A stretch of 64,000 nt of DNA from Salegentibacter salegens. GTDB taxonomy: Bacteria; Bacteroidota; Bacteroidia; Flavobacteriales; Flavobacteriaceae. How positions within the stretch are numbered: position 1 is the stretch's first letter; every line of letters starts with the position of its first letter. A model generated the notes under the pieces. That model saw only the letters and a program-made list of their open reading frames with translations. It searched no databases and had not been told where the DNA came from. The stretch lies in the NCBI RefSeq assembly GCF_900142975.1, contig NZ_LT670848.1:62001-126000 (forward strand), in the 5' to 3' direction. Positions 1-8,326 of this stretch are shown one piece after another. The position numbers and the translations under genes are program-made.

Positions 1-167
1 AGTTTGATGTGGGTGGCCCGGCGGTTGATAAAAATAAACACATCTCCACTAATAGGATCTTTTCCCATCTTACCGGTTACCAATCCCGATAGGCCGTGGA
101 ATCCTTTGCGCATATCACAAGCTCCCTTATAGAGATAATACCGGTGGGAAGAACTTAAACTGAACAT
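1..167 (-). CDS. tnpB: IS66 family accessory protein TnpB (Orf2), 3' end outside window
   Basis: This is the N-terminal 55 or so residues of the IS66 Orf2 (TnpB) protein; the rest runs off the left edge. The visible translation starts MFSLSSSHRYYLYKG, followed by CDMRKGFHGL and later FIFINRRATHIK. The 'DMRKGFxGL' and 'FxFxNRR' signatures are typical of this family. TnpB is required for IS66 transposition, but its biochemical role is poorly defined. The ATG at 165-167 lies 3 bases after the tnpA stop, so the two genes are translationally linked, as usual in IS66 elements. Confidence 0.88.
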   Translation of the reverse strand, partial: MFSLSSSHRYYLYKGACDMRKGFHGLSGLVTGKMGKDPISGDVFIFINRRATHIK

Positions 168-170
168 AAG

Positions 171-455
171 CTACAGGTTGATCAGTGCAGATAATTGACC
201 CAAACCAATACCGGAAACCTCTAATTGCACGCCATTAGGATACCTAAGGCGGTACTGAGATTGGAAAAAATCTGCTTTATCAGGAGATAATTTTACAAAA
301 CCGTCAAAAGCTTCCTCTTTTGTGTTTTTCCATTTTTTTAACCAGTAAAAAAACTTACTGGGGGCTATCCCATGGTTACGGCAGAAAGTTTTCTTACTTA
401 AACCACTAATTTCCCATTCCTTGATTATTTCAAACATACTGGCTTGCTTATCCAT
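171..455 (-). CDS. tnpA: IS66 family accessory protein TnpA (Orf1), helix-turn-helix
   Basis: A 94-residue basic protein with the features of IS66 TnpA: an N-terminal helix-turn-helix (roughly residues 8-42, with SGLSKKTFCRNHGI and FYWLKKW) and a C-terminal segment with RLRYPNGVQLEV. It is thought to bind DNA and assist transposition. It sits directly upstream of tnpB on the same strand. Length and domain layout are normal for the family, so this end of the element looks intact. Confidence 0.85.
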   Translation of the reverse strand: MDKQASMFEIIKEWEISGLSKKTFCRNHGIAPSKFFYWLKKWKNTKEEAFDGFVKLSPDKADFFQSQYRLRYPNGVQLEVSGIGLGQLSALINL

Positions 456-479
456 TTATTTTTTGTGGCAAGCTAGAAT

Positions 480-1088
480 TTATCTGAAGTTTACAAAAGA
501 TGTACTTAGCCGTTTGGATACTACGCGGGAACGGTTTGTCCTGGAAAAATTCTTAAAAGGTTCTTCTACAATTTTAGAATTGGGAATTACCACGTAATTA
601 TTATCGGCTTGTTTTACAACAATATTACGCAGATTGATTTCAGTAACTTCCCCCGCATAATTATTGGTCTCTATCCAATCGCCAATTTGTAGTTCGGGTA
701 AAAAACTTAAAATAATTCCCGAAAAAGTATTGTTTAATGTTCCCTGGAGCGCAAGACCTATAGCCAAACCAACAACCCCTGCACCGGCAAGAACGGAAGT
801 AAGGACTTTGTTAAGGTCTAAAATTCCAAGGGCAATAAAAAAACCGATAAGGATCACAATCGCTTTGCTCGCCTTAACGGTTATTTGTCTTATAGAATCT
901 TGTTTAACCTGTTTTCCCAGGAGTTTGCTTAGTAACTGGCCGGTATATTTGGCCAGAAAAATAAATATTACAAAAACCAGGACTGCAAGTAAGAAGTTGG
1001 GTAAATTTAGAATTAATGCATCAAGCCAACTTACTAACTTTGCGGTAATCCCTTCCAGGGATTCTCTAAGGTTAAATTCGTCTTCCAA
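480..1088 (-). pseudogene. MscS-family mechanosensitive channel, C-terminus cut off by IS66
   Basis: Small-conductance mechanosensitive channel of the inner membrane, which releases solutes on hypo-osmotic shock. Two or three hydrophobic helices (about residues 25-50, 70-90 and 95-125) precede the MscS pore-lining helix with its Gly/Ala pattern (VLAGAGVVGLAIGLALQ). The start of the beta domain follows (GDWIE, VTEINLRNIVV, VIPNSKIVEE). After FSRTNRSR (about residue 188) the frame runs into IS66 sequence and ends 13-15 residues later. Typical small MscS proteins are about 270 or more residues, so the cytoplasmic alpha/beta domain is missing. The start is TTG at 1086-1088, because an in-frame stop lies just upstream. 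The gene follows dps by 10 bases and is probably cotranscribed with it. Likely non-functional. Confidence 0.82.
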
Positions 1089-1098
1089 TCTTTATTTA

Positions 1099-1590
1099 TT
1101 AGCTAGACTTATGAGAGTCTGTAGTTTTCATTTTCCAGGCATCTAACATCCAGCTTGTTTTTTCTAATTCTCTAATATAAGCCCCAATTAGATCTATTGT
1201 ACCTTCGTCACCTGCTTTATCTGCGGTTTCTACAACAGAGCGCATTTGCTTCAGCAAAGTGCCGTGATCTTTAAGCAGGGTTTCAATCATTTCATAATCG
1301 GTTAAATCTGCTTTAGATTCTTTGATGTTAGAAGTTTTAAGATAATCGGTTAAATTACTAATTGGTGTATATCTTAAAGTAAGAATACGTTCTGCAATCT
1401 CATCAACCTTTAATTTGGCATCATCATATAGTTCTTCGAATTTTTCGTGTAGATCGAAGAAGTTTTTTCCGATTACATTCCAGTGAAAATTTCTAAGTTT
1501 TTGATAATATAAATGGTAATCTGCCAGAAGAACGTTTAATTCATCTACAGTTTTACTTGTTTTTTCTTTATCGAGTCCTAAATAGCTCAT
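1099..1590 (-). CDS. dps: Dps-family ferritin-like DNA-protection protein
   Basis: A 163-residue member of the Dps/miniferritin family. The N-terminal half holds the intersubunit ferroxidase ligands in NFHWNVIGKNFFDLHEKFEELYDDA and DEIAERI (His, His, Asp and Glu in the usual spacing). These proteins form dodecamers that oxidise Fe(II) with peroxide, store iron and protect DNA. Length is standard. A Bacteroidota-type promoter lies about 33-40 bases upstream of the ATG. The truncated mscS-like gene follows 10 bases downstream. No role in polysaccharide synthesis is suggested; it belongs to the chromosomal flank. Confidence 0.93.
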   Translation of the reverse strand: MSYLGLDKEKTSKTVDELNVLLADYHLYYQKLRNFHWNVIGKNFFDLHEKFEELYDDAKLKVDEIAERILTLRYTPISNLTDYLKTSNIKESKADLTDYEMIETLLKDHGTLLKQMRSVVETADKAGDEGTIDLIGAYIRELEKTSWMLDAWKMKTTDSHKSS

Positions 1591-1622
1591 AGTTTTAATT
1601 TATGGTTTTTAAAATTTCAATA

Positions 1623-1657
1623 CAAAAATATAATAGTTAGAAAGTCCAGCCAACAAA
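1623..1657 (-). promoter_or_regulatory. Bacteroidota-type promoter upstream of dps
   Basis: On the minus strand TATTTTTG (complement of 1623-1630) matches the -7 consensus TAnnTTTG. A TTG (complement of 1651-1653) lies 20 bases upstream, in the place of the -33 element. The predicted transcript start leaves a leader of about 25-30 bases before the dps ATG. Confidence 0.6.
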
Positions 1658-1688
1658 AATGACTGATTTAATAGAAGTTTAACGAAGC

Positions 1689-2009
1689 CTAATTTAAAGG
1701 ACGGTTTTCCTTTAGATCAAGCTTTGCGATCATTTCTTTAGAAACCTGGCCGCTAGAAATTCCGTAGCCATCAACTAAAACTCCTTTATACCCTTTAGAA
1801 GTGGTTATTGCATAAAGAATAGCATTATCATCAGGATTGCTCATTCCTTCAAAGCGAAGTACTTTATCTACATCAAAATCTTCAACTCCAAAGGTTTCTT
1901 TTTTTGCTTTAAGCTCTATTTCTTCGTCCAGAAGGTTGAAATCGTGTTCATAGCCTTCTTCTAATTTTAATTTGTTTATCGCCTGGGAAAGCGTTCCGTA
2001 ATCTTTCAT
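1689..2009 (-). CDS. Conserved hypothetical protein (Bacteroidota)
   Basis: A 106-residue acidic soluble protein with no signal peptide or membrane segment. Features visible: an N-terminal helical segment (TLSQAINKLKLEEGYEHDFNL), a central DKVLRFEG and a C-terminal glycine-containing stretch VDGYGISSGQVS. I recall similar short proteins in Bacteroidota genomes, sometimes labelled phosphoribosylpyrophosphate synthetase, but it is far too short for that enzyme and lacks its motifs. The start at 2009 is an ATG. Function unknown. Confidence 0.75.
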   Translation of the reverse strand: MKDYGTLSQAINKLKLEEGYEHDFNLLDEEIELKAKKETFGVEDFDVDKVLRFEGMSNPDDNAILYAITTSKGYKGVLVDGYGISSGQVSKEMIAKLDLKENRPLN

Positions 2010-2167
2010 CTTAAATTGTTTGACTGATTAATAATGTTAAATTACGTTTACAGGCCCTGATATGCAAATTATAAAAGCTGTTTAGGATAAGTTTAACTCC
2101 TTATGAAGCCTTATTTTTAAAGGCTTTAGCGGAATTACCTGTAGCTGATATAAAAGCAGAATTGCCG

Positions 2168-2317
2168 TTAATTATCGTCGTGATTTTTATTATTTCCGAA
2201 GCTAAAAACACCTAAAGGAAAAACCAGTAAAAGAAAGAAATACCATCCTGTTAGTAAACCTACAATGGTAATAACAGCAGCAATTATATAAAGCCAGTAA
2301 GATTTACGGAATTTCAT
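2168..2317 (-). CDS. Small membrane protein, 49 residues, two hydrophobic segments
   Basis: A short reading frame not obvious by length alone. It starts MKFRKSYWLYIIAAVI, has two hydrophobic stretches (about residues 8-23 and 25-40) separated by a short turn (TGW), and ends in a polar tail (GNNKNHDDN). The positively charged N-terminus suggests both ends are cytoplasmic. A TAnnTTTG element sits 25 bases upstream of the ATG. Similar tiny two-helix proteins are common in Flavobacteriaceae and have no known function. That the frame, charge pattern and promoter agree makes it likely to be real. Confidence 0.6.
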   Translation of the reverse strand: MKFRKSYWLYIIAAVITIVGLLTGWYFFLLLVFPLGVFSFGNNKNHDDN

Positions 2318-2623
2318 AAAGAAAAATTGAATTTTGAGGAACAAATTTAAACATATGAAGATTCTTTAGAAAATCAATATTAGTAATAATAGGATGAAAG
2401 TGATGTTAGGCTAAATTGGAATTGCCAGCGTTTTGTCTGAATTCCCTATATTTCGGGAGATATCTGTATAGATTTATAATTTTTTTATAAAGCCTTAGAT
2501 CTTCAAGCAAAATTTTTACGAAGTGAGGGTTTCTTAACTCATGAATTTATTGGATATTTGCAGATTAGCGATTTCGTTAAAATAAAATAAGGAAAAGTAT
2601 TCCATTATTAAGAATTCAGCAAA
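2318..2623. other. Intergenic region upstream of the LacI-type regulator
   Basis: About 300 bases between divergently transcribed genes. Apart from the minus-strand promoter element at 2342-2349 I see no gene. A near match to the -7 consensus (GATATTTG, near 2554-2562) could serve the regulator gene at 2624, but one base differs, so I do not annotate it as a promoter. Confidence 0.4.
2342..2349 (-). promoter_or_regulatory. Candidate -7 promoter element for the small membrane protein
   Basis: The minus strand reads TAAATTTG, an exact match to TAnnTTTG, about 25 bases upstream of the ATG at 2317. No convincing -33 element at the ideal distance was seen (a TTG lies about 25 bases further up), so this is a moderate call. 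Confidence 0.4.
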
Positions 2624-3631
2624 ATGAAAAATAAAATCACTTTAAAGGAACTGGCAAAATTACTTAATGTTTCGGTTTCTACGGTTTCTAAAGCTTTGCA
2701 CGATAGCGCCGAAATTAGTCCTAAAACAGCAGAGCGTGTAAAGGAGCTTGCTAAACTTCATAATTATCGCCCAAATCCCGTAGCGGTAAATTTGAAAAGT
2801 AGTAAAAGCGGAACTATAGGAGTGATTATTCCCAATATTTCAAATACTTTTTTTGCCAATGTACTATTAGGTATTGAGGCCAGGGCTCAGAAATCTGGGT
2901 TACAGGTAATTACTTATATTTCTAATGAAAAACTGGAGCGGGAACAGCAAATTGCTGAAATGTTAACCTCTGGTTTTGTGGATGGGGTACTTATAGCCAT
3001 TTCAGAAGAAACACAACGTAAAAAAGAGTATGACCATCTTTTTAACCTTGTAGATTACGATATTCCGGTAGTATTATATGATAGGATAAACCTGGATCTC
3101 CAGGTAGATAAAATAGGGATTGATGATGAGTACAGTTTAGAAGAAGCAACGCGTATGTTGCAAGCTCGTGGTATAAAAAAAATAGGCATTGCTACCTCAA
3201 TTCATCATTTAGGTGTAGGTAAACTTAGAATTACCGGTTATCGAAATGCTTTAAAAAACGAAAACGATTTTTATATAGCGAATTCATCAAAACCCGATTC
3301 CTTAAGAGAAAAAACACAGAAACTCCTGGTAGAAGATAAGGTAGAGGCGATTTTATGCACCGATTTTGTGAGTACGATGATGGTTTATAGATTGGCTTAT
3401 GAGAATAAAATTATCATCCCAAAAGATTTAAAGGTAATTGGCTTTTTAAATGCCGATGTGGCCCGTTTTCTAACTCCATCTATAAGTTACGTAGAGCAAT
3501 TCCCCGAGGAAATAGGCGAGCAAGCGGTTGATTTGTTAGTAAATAGAATAGAAAATCGTATTGGAGGAAAGCAACCAATAAACAAAACCATTAATACTAA
3601 ATTAATTCATTTAGAATCTACAGATTTTTAG
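2624..3631 (+). CDS. LacI-family transcriptional regulator
   Basis: A 335-residue repressor-type protein. Residues 1-60 form the LacI DNA-binding domain: helix-turn-helix TLKELAKLLNVSVSTVSKAL and hinge helix NYRPNPVAVNLKSS. Residues 60-335 form the periplasmic-binding-protein-like effector domain starting GTIGVIIPNISNTFFANVL. Such proteins normally bind a sugar or sugar derivative and control catabolic operons. The target here is unknown; it stands alone, 86 bases upstream of rfbB, which has its own promoter element. It may belong to the older chromosomal flank rather than the polysaccharide locus. Confidence 0.93.
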   Translation: MKNKITLKELAKLLNVSVSTVSKALHDSAEISPKTAERVKELAKLHNYRPNPVAVNLKSSKSGTIGVIIPNISNTFFANVLLGIEARAQKSGLQVITYISNEKLEREQQIAEMLTSGFVDGVLIAISEETQRKKEYDHLFNLVDYDIPVVLYDRINLDLQVDKIGIDDEYSLEEATRMLQARGIKKIGIATSIHHLGVGKLRITGYRNALKNENDFYIANSSKPDSLREKTQKLLVEDKVEAILCTDFVSTMMVYRLAYENKIIIPKDLKVIGFLNADVARFLTPSISYVEQFPEEIGEQAVDLLVNRIENRIGGKQPINKTINTKLIHLESTDF

Positions 3632-3687
3632 AGGTTACGTTATAAGAAACAAGTTTAAAGGCAGTTTTTAAAAGTGCTTAGAAAAAC

Positions 3688-3695
3688 TATCTTTG
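3688..3695 (+). promoter_or_regulatory. Promoter -7 element upstream of rfbB
   Basis: TATCTTTG matches TAnnTTTG exactly and lies 22 bases before the rfbB ATG. A T-rich stretch (about 3664-3669) lies in the -33 position. It probably marks the start of the polysaccharide locus transcription. Confidence 0.55.
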
Positions 3696-3717
3696 AAAGG
3701 AAATCTATATTTTTTAA

Positions 3718-4776
3718 ATGAACTCTTCTAAAAGAAATATTCTTATCACCGGTGGGGCTGGATTCATCGGCTCTCACGTAATACGGCTTTTTGTAAATAA
3801 ATATCCAGATTATCAGATATTCAACTTAGATGCTTTAACTTATGCAGGCAATCTTGAGAATATTAAAGATATTGAGGATGCCTCAAATTATCACTTTTTA
3901 AAAGCCGATATTACTGATGCCGATAAAATAAAAACACTATTTCAGAAATATAAATTTGATAGTGTAATTCATCTTGCAGCCGAATCCCACGTTGATAGAT
4001 CAATTTCTAATCCGAAAATATTCGTTGAAACCAATGTTACCGGCACCCTAAATTTAATGGAAGCCGCGTTAGAAATCTGGAAAGAAAACCTGGAAGATAA
4101 ATTATTCTATCATATTAGTACCGATGAAGTTTATGGTACCCTGGGAGAAACAGGATTGTTCACAGAAACCACTTCTTATGCGCCAAATTCCCCATATTCG
4201 GCTTCCAAGGCAGCTTCAGATCATTTTGTAAGAGCTTATGGAGAGACTTATAATTTACCATACGTAATTTCAAATTGCTCCAATAATTACGGGCCAAATC
4301 AATTTCCAGAGAAACTTATTCCGTTATTCATCAATAATATTATCGAAAATAAGTCATTGCCGGTTTACGGAGATGGAAAATATACACGCGATTGGTTGTA
4401 CGTGCTAGATCACGCCAGGGCTATTGATTTAGTATTTCACAAAGGCAAAAATAAATCTACATACAATATCGGCGGATTCAACGAATGGCAGAATATTGAT
4501 TTAATCAGGTTGTTATGTAGCATTATGGATAAGAAACTTAATAGGAATGAGGGAGCATCTGAAGCGTTAATCACTTTTATAAAAGATCGTCCCGGCCACG
4601 ATAAACGTTATGCTATTGATGCCAGTAAAATTAACAAGGAACTCGGCTGGGATCCCTCAGTTACCTTTGAAGAAGGTTTGCTGAAAACAGTTGAATGGTA
4701 TCTTAAGAATCCAAAATGGATAGCGGCGGTGATTTCGGGAAGTTATAAAGAGTATTATAAAAAGCAGTATTTATGA
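3718..4776 (+). CDS. rfbB: dTDP-glucose 4,6-dehydratase
   Basis: Short-chain dehydrogenase/reductase enzyme (352 aa) that turns dTDP-glucose into dTDP-4-keto-6-deoxyglucose with bound NAD. The NAD-binding loop [11 protein letters not shown] is near residues 10-20. The active-site sequence STDEVYG (Thr-Asp-Glu, typical of RmlB dehydratases) is near residue 135, and [10 protein letters not shown] carries the catalytic Tyr and Lys. [13 protein letters not shown] is also typical. The ATG is preceded by A/T-rich leader, and the stop overlaps the rfbA start by 4 bases (ATGA). The usual partners rfbC and rfbD do not follow. Confidence 0.96.
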   Translation: MNSSKRNILITGGAGFIGSHVIRLFVNKYPDYQIFNLDALTYAGNLENIKDIEDASNYHFLKADITDADKIKTLFQKYKFDSVIHLAAESHVDRSISNPKIFVETNVTGTLNLMEAALEIWKENLEDKLFYHISTDEVYGTLGETGLFTETTSYAPNSPYSASKAASDHFVRAYGETYNLPYVISNCSNNYGPNQFPEKLIPLFINNIIENKSLPVYGDGKYTRDWLYVLDHARAIDLVFHKGKNKSTYNIGGFNEWQNIDLIRLLCSIMDKKLNRNEGASEALITFIKDRPGHDKRYAIDASKINKELGWDPSVTFEEGLLKTVEWYLKNPKWIAAVISGSYKEYYKKQYL

Positions 4777-5642
4777 AAGGAATTATTCTAGCCGGGGGGA
4801 CCGGTTCACGCTTATATCCACTTACCAAAAGTGTTTCAAAACAATTGCTGGCGGTTTATGATAAACCAATGATTTATTATCCGTTATCGGTTTTAATGCT
4901 GGCGGGTATAAGGGAAATCCTTATTATTTCAACTCCAGAAGATCTTCCTAATTTTCAAAAACTGCTGGGAGATGGAGAAGCCTGGGGGCTGGATTTGTCT
5001 TACGAGGAACAACCAAAGCCAAATGGTTTAGCTGAAGCTTTTATTATTGGAGAAAATTTTATAGGAAACGAGGACGTATGCCTTGTTTTAGGAGATAATA
5101 TCTTTTACGGCCAGGGATTTAGCGGTTTACTGGAGAATGCGGTTAGAAACTGTAAAGAATCCGGGCAGGCCACTGTATTTGGTTATTATGTAAAAGATCC
5201 AATGCGTTATGGGGTAGTAGATTTTGATGAAACCGGGAATGCACTTAGTATTGAAGAAAAACCGGAAAAACCCAAAAGTCATTTTGCGGTAACGGGACTT
5301 TATTTTTATCCGAATTCAGTAATAGAAATTGCTAAACAATGCAAACCCAGCGCCCGGGGGGAATTAGAAATCACCAGTATTAACCAGGACTATCTGAACC
5401 GGAAAGAATTAAAAGTTGAGATTATGGGCAGGGGATACGCGTGGTTAGATACCGGTACGCACGATTCTATGTTAGAGGCCTCTAATTTTGTACAAACCAT
5501 AGAAAAAAGACAGGGTTTAAAAGTAGCCTGCCCTGAAGAAATTGCTTTTCGTAAAAGATATATCAATAAAGAGCAGTTGCGCAATCTTGCTTCTGAATTG
5601 GAGAAAAGTGAATATGGGAAGTATTTAATGAATTTGGTGTAA
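4773..5642 (+). CDS. rfbA: Glucose-1-phosphate thymidylyltransferase
   Basis: A 289-residue nucleotidyltransferase making dTDP-glucose from dTTP and glucose-1-phosphate. The N-terminal signature [19 protein letters not shown] holds the nucleotide-binding loop and catalytic Arg/Lys. GDNIFYG (about residue 110) and the C-terminal [10 protein letters not shown] are characteristic of RmlA. It is translationally coupled to rfbB by a 4-base overlap. Together the pair supplies dTDP-4-keto-6-deoxyglucose; what consumes it is not evident in this window. Confidence 0.96.
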   Translation: MKGIILAGGTGSRLYPLTKSVSKQLLAVYDKPMIYYPLSVLMLAGIREILIISTPEDLPNFQKLLGDGEAWGLDLSYEEQPKPNGLAEAFIIGENFIGNEDVCLVLGDNIFYGQGFSGLLENAVRNCKESGQATVFGYYVKDPMRYGVVDFDETGNALSIEEKPEKPKSHFAVTGLYFYPNSVIEIAKQCKPSARGELEITSINQDYLNRKELKVEIMGRGYAWLDTGTHDSMLEASNFVQTIEKRQGLKVACPEEIAFRKRYINKEQLRNLASELEKSEYGKYLMNLV

Positions 5643-5838
5643 TGTTAGCGATGCGTGTTTTTTAGTTTCCGATAATTTTTGCTTCCTAATAACATTTTAG
5701 CACTGTAAAGATTCGTAATTTAATTTTCCTGAGTTCTTCAATTCTGTTATAATTCCCAAAGAAAATCACACTTTAATAAAAATTCAAAAAATCTGAATAA
5801 TTAAAAACCTATTAATTCGATAGACTAATGGGAAATAT

Positions 5839-5846
5839 TATATTTG
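5839..5846 (+). promoter_or_regulatory. Promoter -7 element upstream of cysQ (first copy)
   Basis: TATATTTG matches TAnnTTTG exactly. Its position only 11 bases before an in-frame ATG at 5857 argues that translation starts at the second ATG (5881), leaving a short A-rich leader. That is why 5881 was chosen for the gene. Confidence 0.55.
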
Positions 5847-5880
5847 CCACGTAGCTATGATATTGCCAAAAAAGAAATTT

Positions 5881-6705
5881 ATGAAAAGTGAAATTCAAAA
5901 TGAGATTATAGAGGATTTTCTTGTGGCAATACAGGCCTCGGTAAAGGCCGGTATAGAAATAATGAACATTTATAAAAATGATGATTTTCAGGTAGAACTT
6001 AAAGAAGATGATTCGCCGGTAACCATTGCAGATAAATCGGCAAATGCTATAATAAACGATTTTTTAAAATCTACTGGGATTCCAATTATTAGTGAGGAAA
6101 ATGAGGAAATTGCTTTTTCTGAAAGAGATAAATGGAATAAATGCTGGATTGTAGATCCTTTAGACGGCACTAAAGAATTTATTAAAAAAAGTGGTGAATT
6201 TACAGTTAATATCGCACTTATAGAAAATAATAAACCGGTTTTTGGAGTGATTTATATTCCGGTAAGTAAGGAACTCTACTATGGAGATGTTAAAGCGAAA
6301 AGATCTTTTAAGGTTGTAATTGATGATGAAAAAAAAGTAGAAGATTTGAGCAAAAATGCCCAGGAAATATTTCCTGGTTTTGTTCAAAAAACTATAAATG
6401 TTGCAGGAAGTAGGTCTCATATTAATAAAGAAACGCTTGGCTTCATCGAGGCGATAAAAGAAAAATATGATCAGGACGTGAAAGTTATCCCGAAGGGAAG
6501 TTCGCTTAAATTTTGTTTGATTGCAGAAGGACTTATAGATGTTTATCCAAGGTTAGGACCTACTATGGAGTGGGATACAGCCGCTGGTCATGCAATTTGC
6601 AAAGCAGTTGGATTAAAGGTTATAGATAAAGAAACTGAAATGGAAATGGTTTATAATAGAAAAAACCTGCTGAACAACTCCTTTATAGTTTCAAATCTCC
6701 AGTAA
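5881..6705 (+). CDS. cysQ: 3'(2'),5'-bisphosphate nucleotidase CysQ, first copy
   Basis: Inositol-monophosphatase-fold enzyme (274 aa) that hydrolyses PAP, the by-product of PAPS-dependent sulfation, to AMP. Metal-binding motifs visible: SEENEEI (about residue 72), WIVDPLDGTKEF (about residue 93) and WDTAAGHAI near residue 225. An upstream ATG at 5857 would add 8 residues but lies too close to the promoter element. It heads the first sulfate-activation module and is paralogous to the gene at 15849. Removing PAP is needed when sulfotransferases work, because PAP inhibits them. Confidence 0.92.
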   Translation: MKSEIQNEIIEDFLVAIQASVKAGIEIMNIYKNDDFQVELKEDDSPVTIADKSANAIINDFLKSTGIPIISEENEEIAFSERDKWNKCWIVDPLDGTKEFIKKSGEFTVNIALIENNKPVFGVIYIPVSKELYYGDVKAKRSFKVVIDDEKKVEDLSKNAQEIFPGFVQKTINVAGSRSHINKETLGFIEAIKEKYDQDVKVIPKGSSLKFCLIAEGLIDVYPRLGPTMEWDTAAGHAICKAVGLKVIDKETEMEMVYNRKNLLNNSFIVSNLQ

Positions 6706-6778
6706 CTCTATATCTATAAAATATGGCTTGGTATTAGGAAAAGTTAGTTCATTGAAGGTTGTGAAAAAAAGCTTTATG

Positions 6779-6796
6779 TTATCTTCACGAAGATAA
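6779..6796. promoter_or_regulatory. 18-bp perfect palindrome upstream of cysC, candidate operator
   Basis: TTATCTTCACGAAGATAA is an 8-2-8 perfect inverted repeat, 29 bases before the cysC ATG. It abuts TAAATTTA, one base off the -7 promoter consensus. Position and symmetry suit a binding site for a dimeric regulator. I did not see a copy before the second module, where cysC is inside an operon. Confidence 0.35.
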
Positions 6797-6825
6797 ATTT
6801 AAACCTGATCTAATAAAGAAGGCAA

Positions 6826-7419
6826 ATGAATAACATCACAACATTTAATTTTTCCCTGGGCAGGGAAGAACGGAGCAAACTGAGTAATCATACTTCATTT
6901 GTTGTTTGGTTTACTGGATTATCCGGTTCGGGAAAATCAACCCTTGCAAATATGGTAGAGAAACTACTATATGAACAGAAAGTTAGAACCTTTGTTTTGG
7001 ATGGCGATAGTCTAAGAAATGGGTTAAATAAAGAGCTGGACTTTAGTCCTGAAGAGCGGGAAGAAAATCTAAGAGTAGCGGCTGAAGTTGCTAAAATATT
7101 GGTGTCTTCAGGCTCAGTAGTGTTGGCTTCTTTTATTTCCCCAAAACAAGCGAATAGGGACTTAGTGAAAGAAATTATTGGCGAGCAAGATTTTATAGAA
7201 ACGTTTGTAAACACGAGTTTGGAAACTTGTGAAAAACGGGATGTAAAAGGACTTTATAAAAAAGCAAGAGCGGGTGAAATCAAAAATTTCACGGGAATTG
7301 ATTCTCCTTATGAAAAACCGAAGAACCCTGAAATTGAAATAAATACTGAAAAAGAAAATCTGCAAGAAGCTGCTAACAGAATTGTAAATCTGCTTCAAAA
7401 GAAACTTGAATTAAAGTAA
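6826..7419 (+). CDS. cysC: Adenylylsulfate (APS) kinase, first copy
   Basis: A 197-residue kinase that phosphorylates APS with ATP to give PAPS. The Walker A loop is WFTGLSGSGKSTLAN (about residue 28). DGDSLRNGLNKEL and ERRENLR-like EEREENLRVAAEVAK follow, then FISP and the lid region KGLYKKARAGEIKNFTGID. All are typical CysC features. It is a stand-alone kinase, not fused to CysN. cysD follows after 1 base. A paralogue lies at 17084. Confidence 0.95.
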   Translation: MNNITTFNFSLGREERSKLSNHTSFVVWFTGLSGSGKSTLANMVEKLLYEQKVRTFVLDGDSLRNGLNKELDFSPEEREENLRVAAEVAKILVSSGSVVLASFISPKQANRDLVKEIIGEQDFIETFVNTSLETCEKRDVKGLYKKARAGEIKNFTGIDSPYEKPKNPEIEINTEKENLQEAANRIVNLLQKKLELK

Positions 7420-7420
7420 A

Positions 7421-8326
7421 ATGAGCAAATATTATTTAAATTATTTAGACGAATTAGAATCGGAAGCCATCTATATTATGAGGGAAGTTTGGGCGCAGTT
7501 TGAGAATCCTGTAATCCTCTTTTCAGGTGGAAAAGACTCTATTTTAGTAACGCACCTTGCAAAAAAAGCCTTTTATCCCAGTAAAATTCCTTTTGCATTA
7601 ATGCACGTAGATACCGGGCATAATTTTCCTGAAACCATCCAGTTTCGAAATGATTTAGTTGAAAAGCTTGGAGTAAAATTAATTGTTGGTTCTGTTCAGG
7701 ATTCTATAGACCAGGGTCGGGTTGCTGAAGAAAAGGGTAAAAATGCTACTCGAAATGCGCTTCAAATTACCACTTTACTTGACGCTATTGAAAGTAATAA
7801 AGTGGACTGCGCTATTGGTGGAGGAAGACGTGACGAAGAAAAAGCGCGGGCCAAAGAACGCTTTTTTAGTCATCGTGACGATTTTGGACAGTGGGATCCT
7901 AAAAACCAGCGTCCGGAGTTATGGAACTTGCTAAATGGAAAACATTTTGAAGGCGAGCACTTCAGGGCATTTCCAATTAGTAATTGGACCGAGATGGATG
8001 TATGGAATTATATCAAAAGGGAAAATATCAGTATTCCTTCGTTGTATTTTGCACACGAGCGGGAAGTTGTTTTTAGAAGCAATTCCTGGATTCCTGTTTC
8101 AAAATATCTAAAGATTGAAGATGATGAAAAAGTGGAAAAGAAAAAGATCAGGTTTAGGACATTGGGTGATATAACCATTACCGGCGGAATAGAATCTGAG
8201 GCAGATACACTTGAAAAAATCGCATTAGAGGTTTCTGCAATGCGCAAAACCGAAAGGGGAGACCGCTCAGACGATAAGCGAAGTGAAACCGCTATGGAGG
8301 ATAGGAAAAAACAGGGTTATTTTTAA
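7421..8326 (+). CDS. cysD: Sulfate adenylyltransferase subunit 2, first copy
   Basis: Small subunit of ATP sulfurylase (301 aa), which forms APS from ATP and sulfate. The PP-loop FSGGKDS lies near residue 34. Other conserved segments are HVDTGHNFPET, GGGRRDEEKARAKER and the C-terminal ERGDRSDDKRSETAMEDRKKQGYF region. By eye it differs from the second copy (17692) at about 16 of 301 residues, while many third codon positions differ. It works with CysN. Confidence 0.96.
   Translation: MSKYYLNYLDELESEAIYIMREVWAQFENPVILFSGGKDSILVTHLAKKAFYPSKIPFALMHVDTGHNFPETIQFRNDLVEKLGVKLIVGSVQDSIDQGRVAEEKGKNATRNALQITTLLDAIESNKVDCAIGGGRRDEEKARAKERFFSHRDDFGQWDPKNQRPELWNLLNGKHFEGEHFRAFPISNWTEMDVWNYIKRENISIPSLYFAHEREVVFRSNSWIPVSKYLKIEDDEKVEKKKIRFRTLGDITITGGIESEADTLEKIALEVSAMRKTERGDRSDDKRSETAMEDRKKQGYF

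Larger units (their letters stand above)
1..530 (-). mobile_element. IS66-family element, end portion (rest lies outside the window)
   Basis: The two small accessory genes of an IS66-type element (tnpA then tnpB, reading leftward) occupy the first 455 bases, and the large transposase gene would lie beyond base 1. The outer end falls somewhere in about 480-532, because the mscS-like reading frame to its right stays recognisable only down to about base 530. I cannot define the terminal inverted repeat without the other end. The insertion explains the truncated channel gene at 480-1088. Confidence 0.75.

Noticed and set aside
5857..5880. Upstream ATG as cysQ start
   Set aside because: It lies about 11 bases from the -7 element, which would leave almost no leader; the ATG at 5881 fits better.
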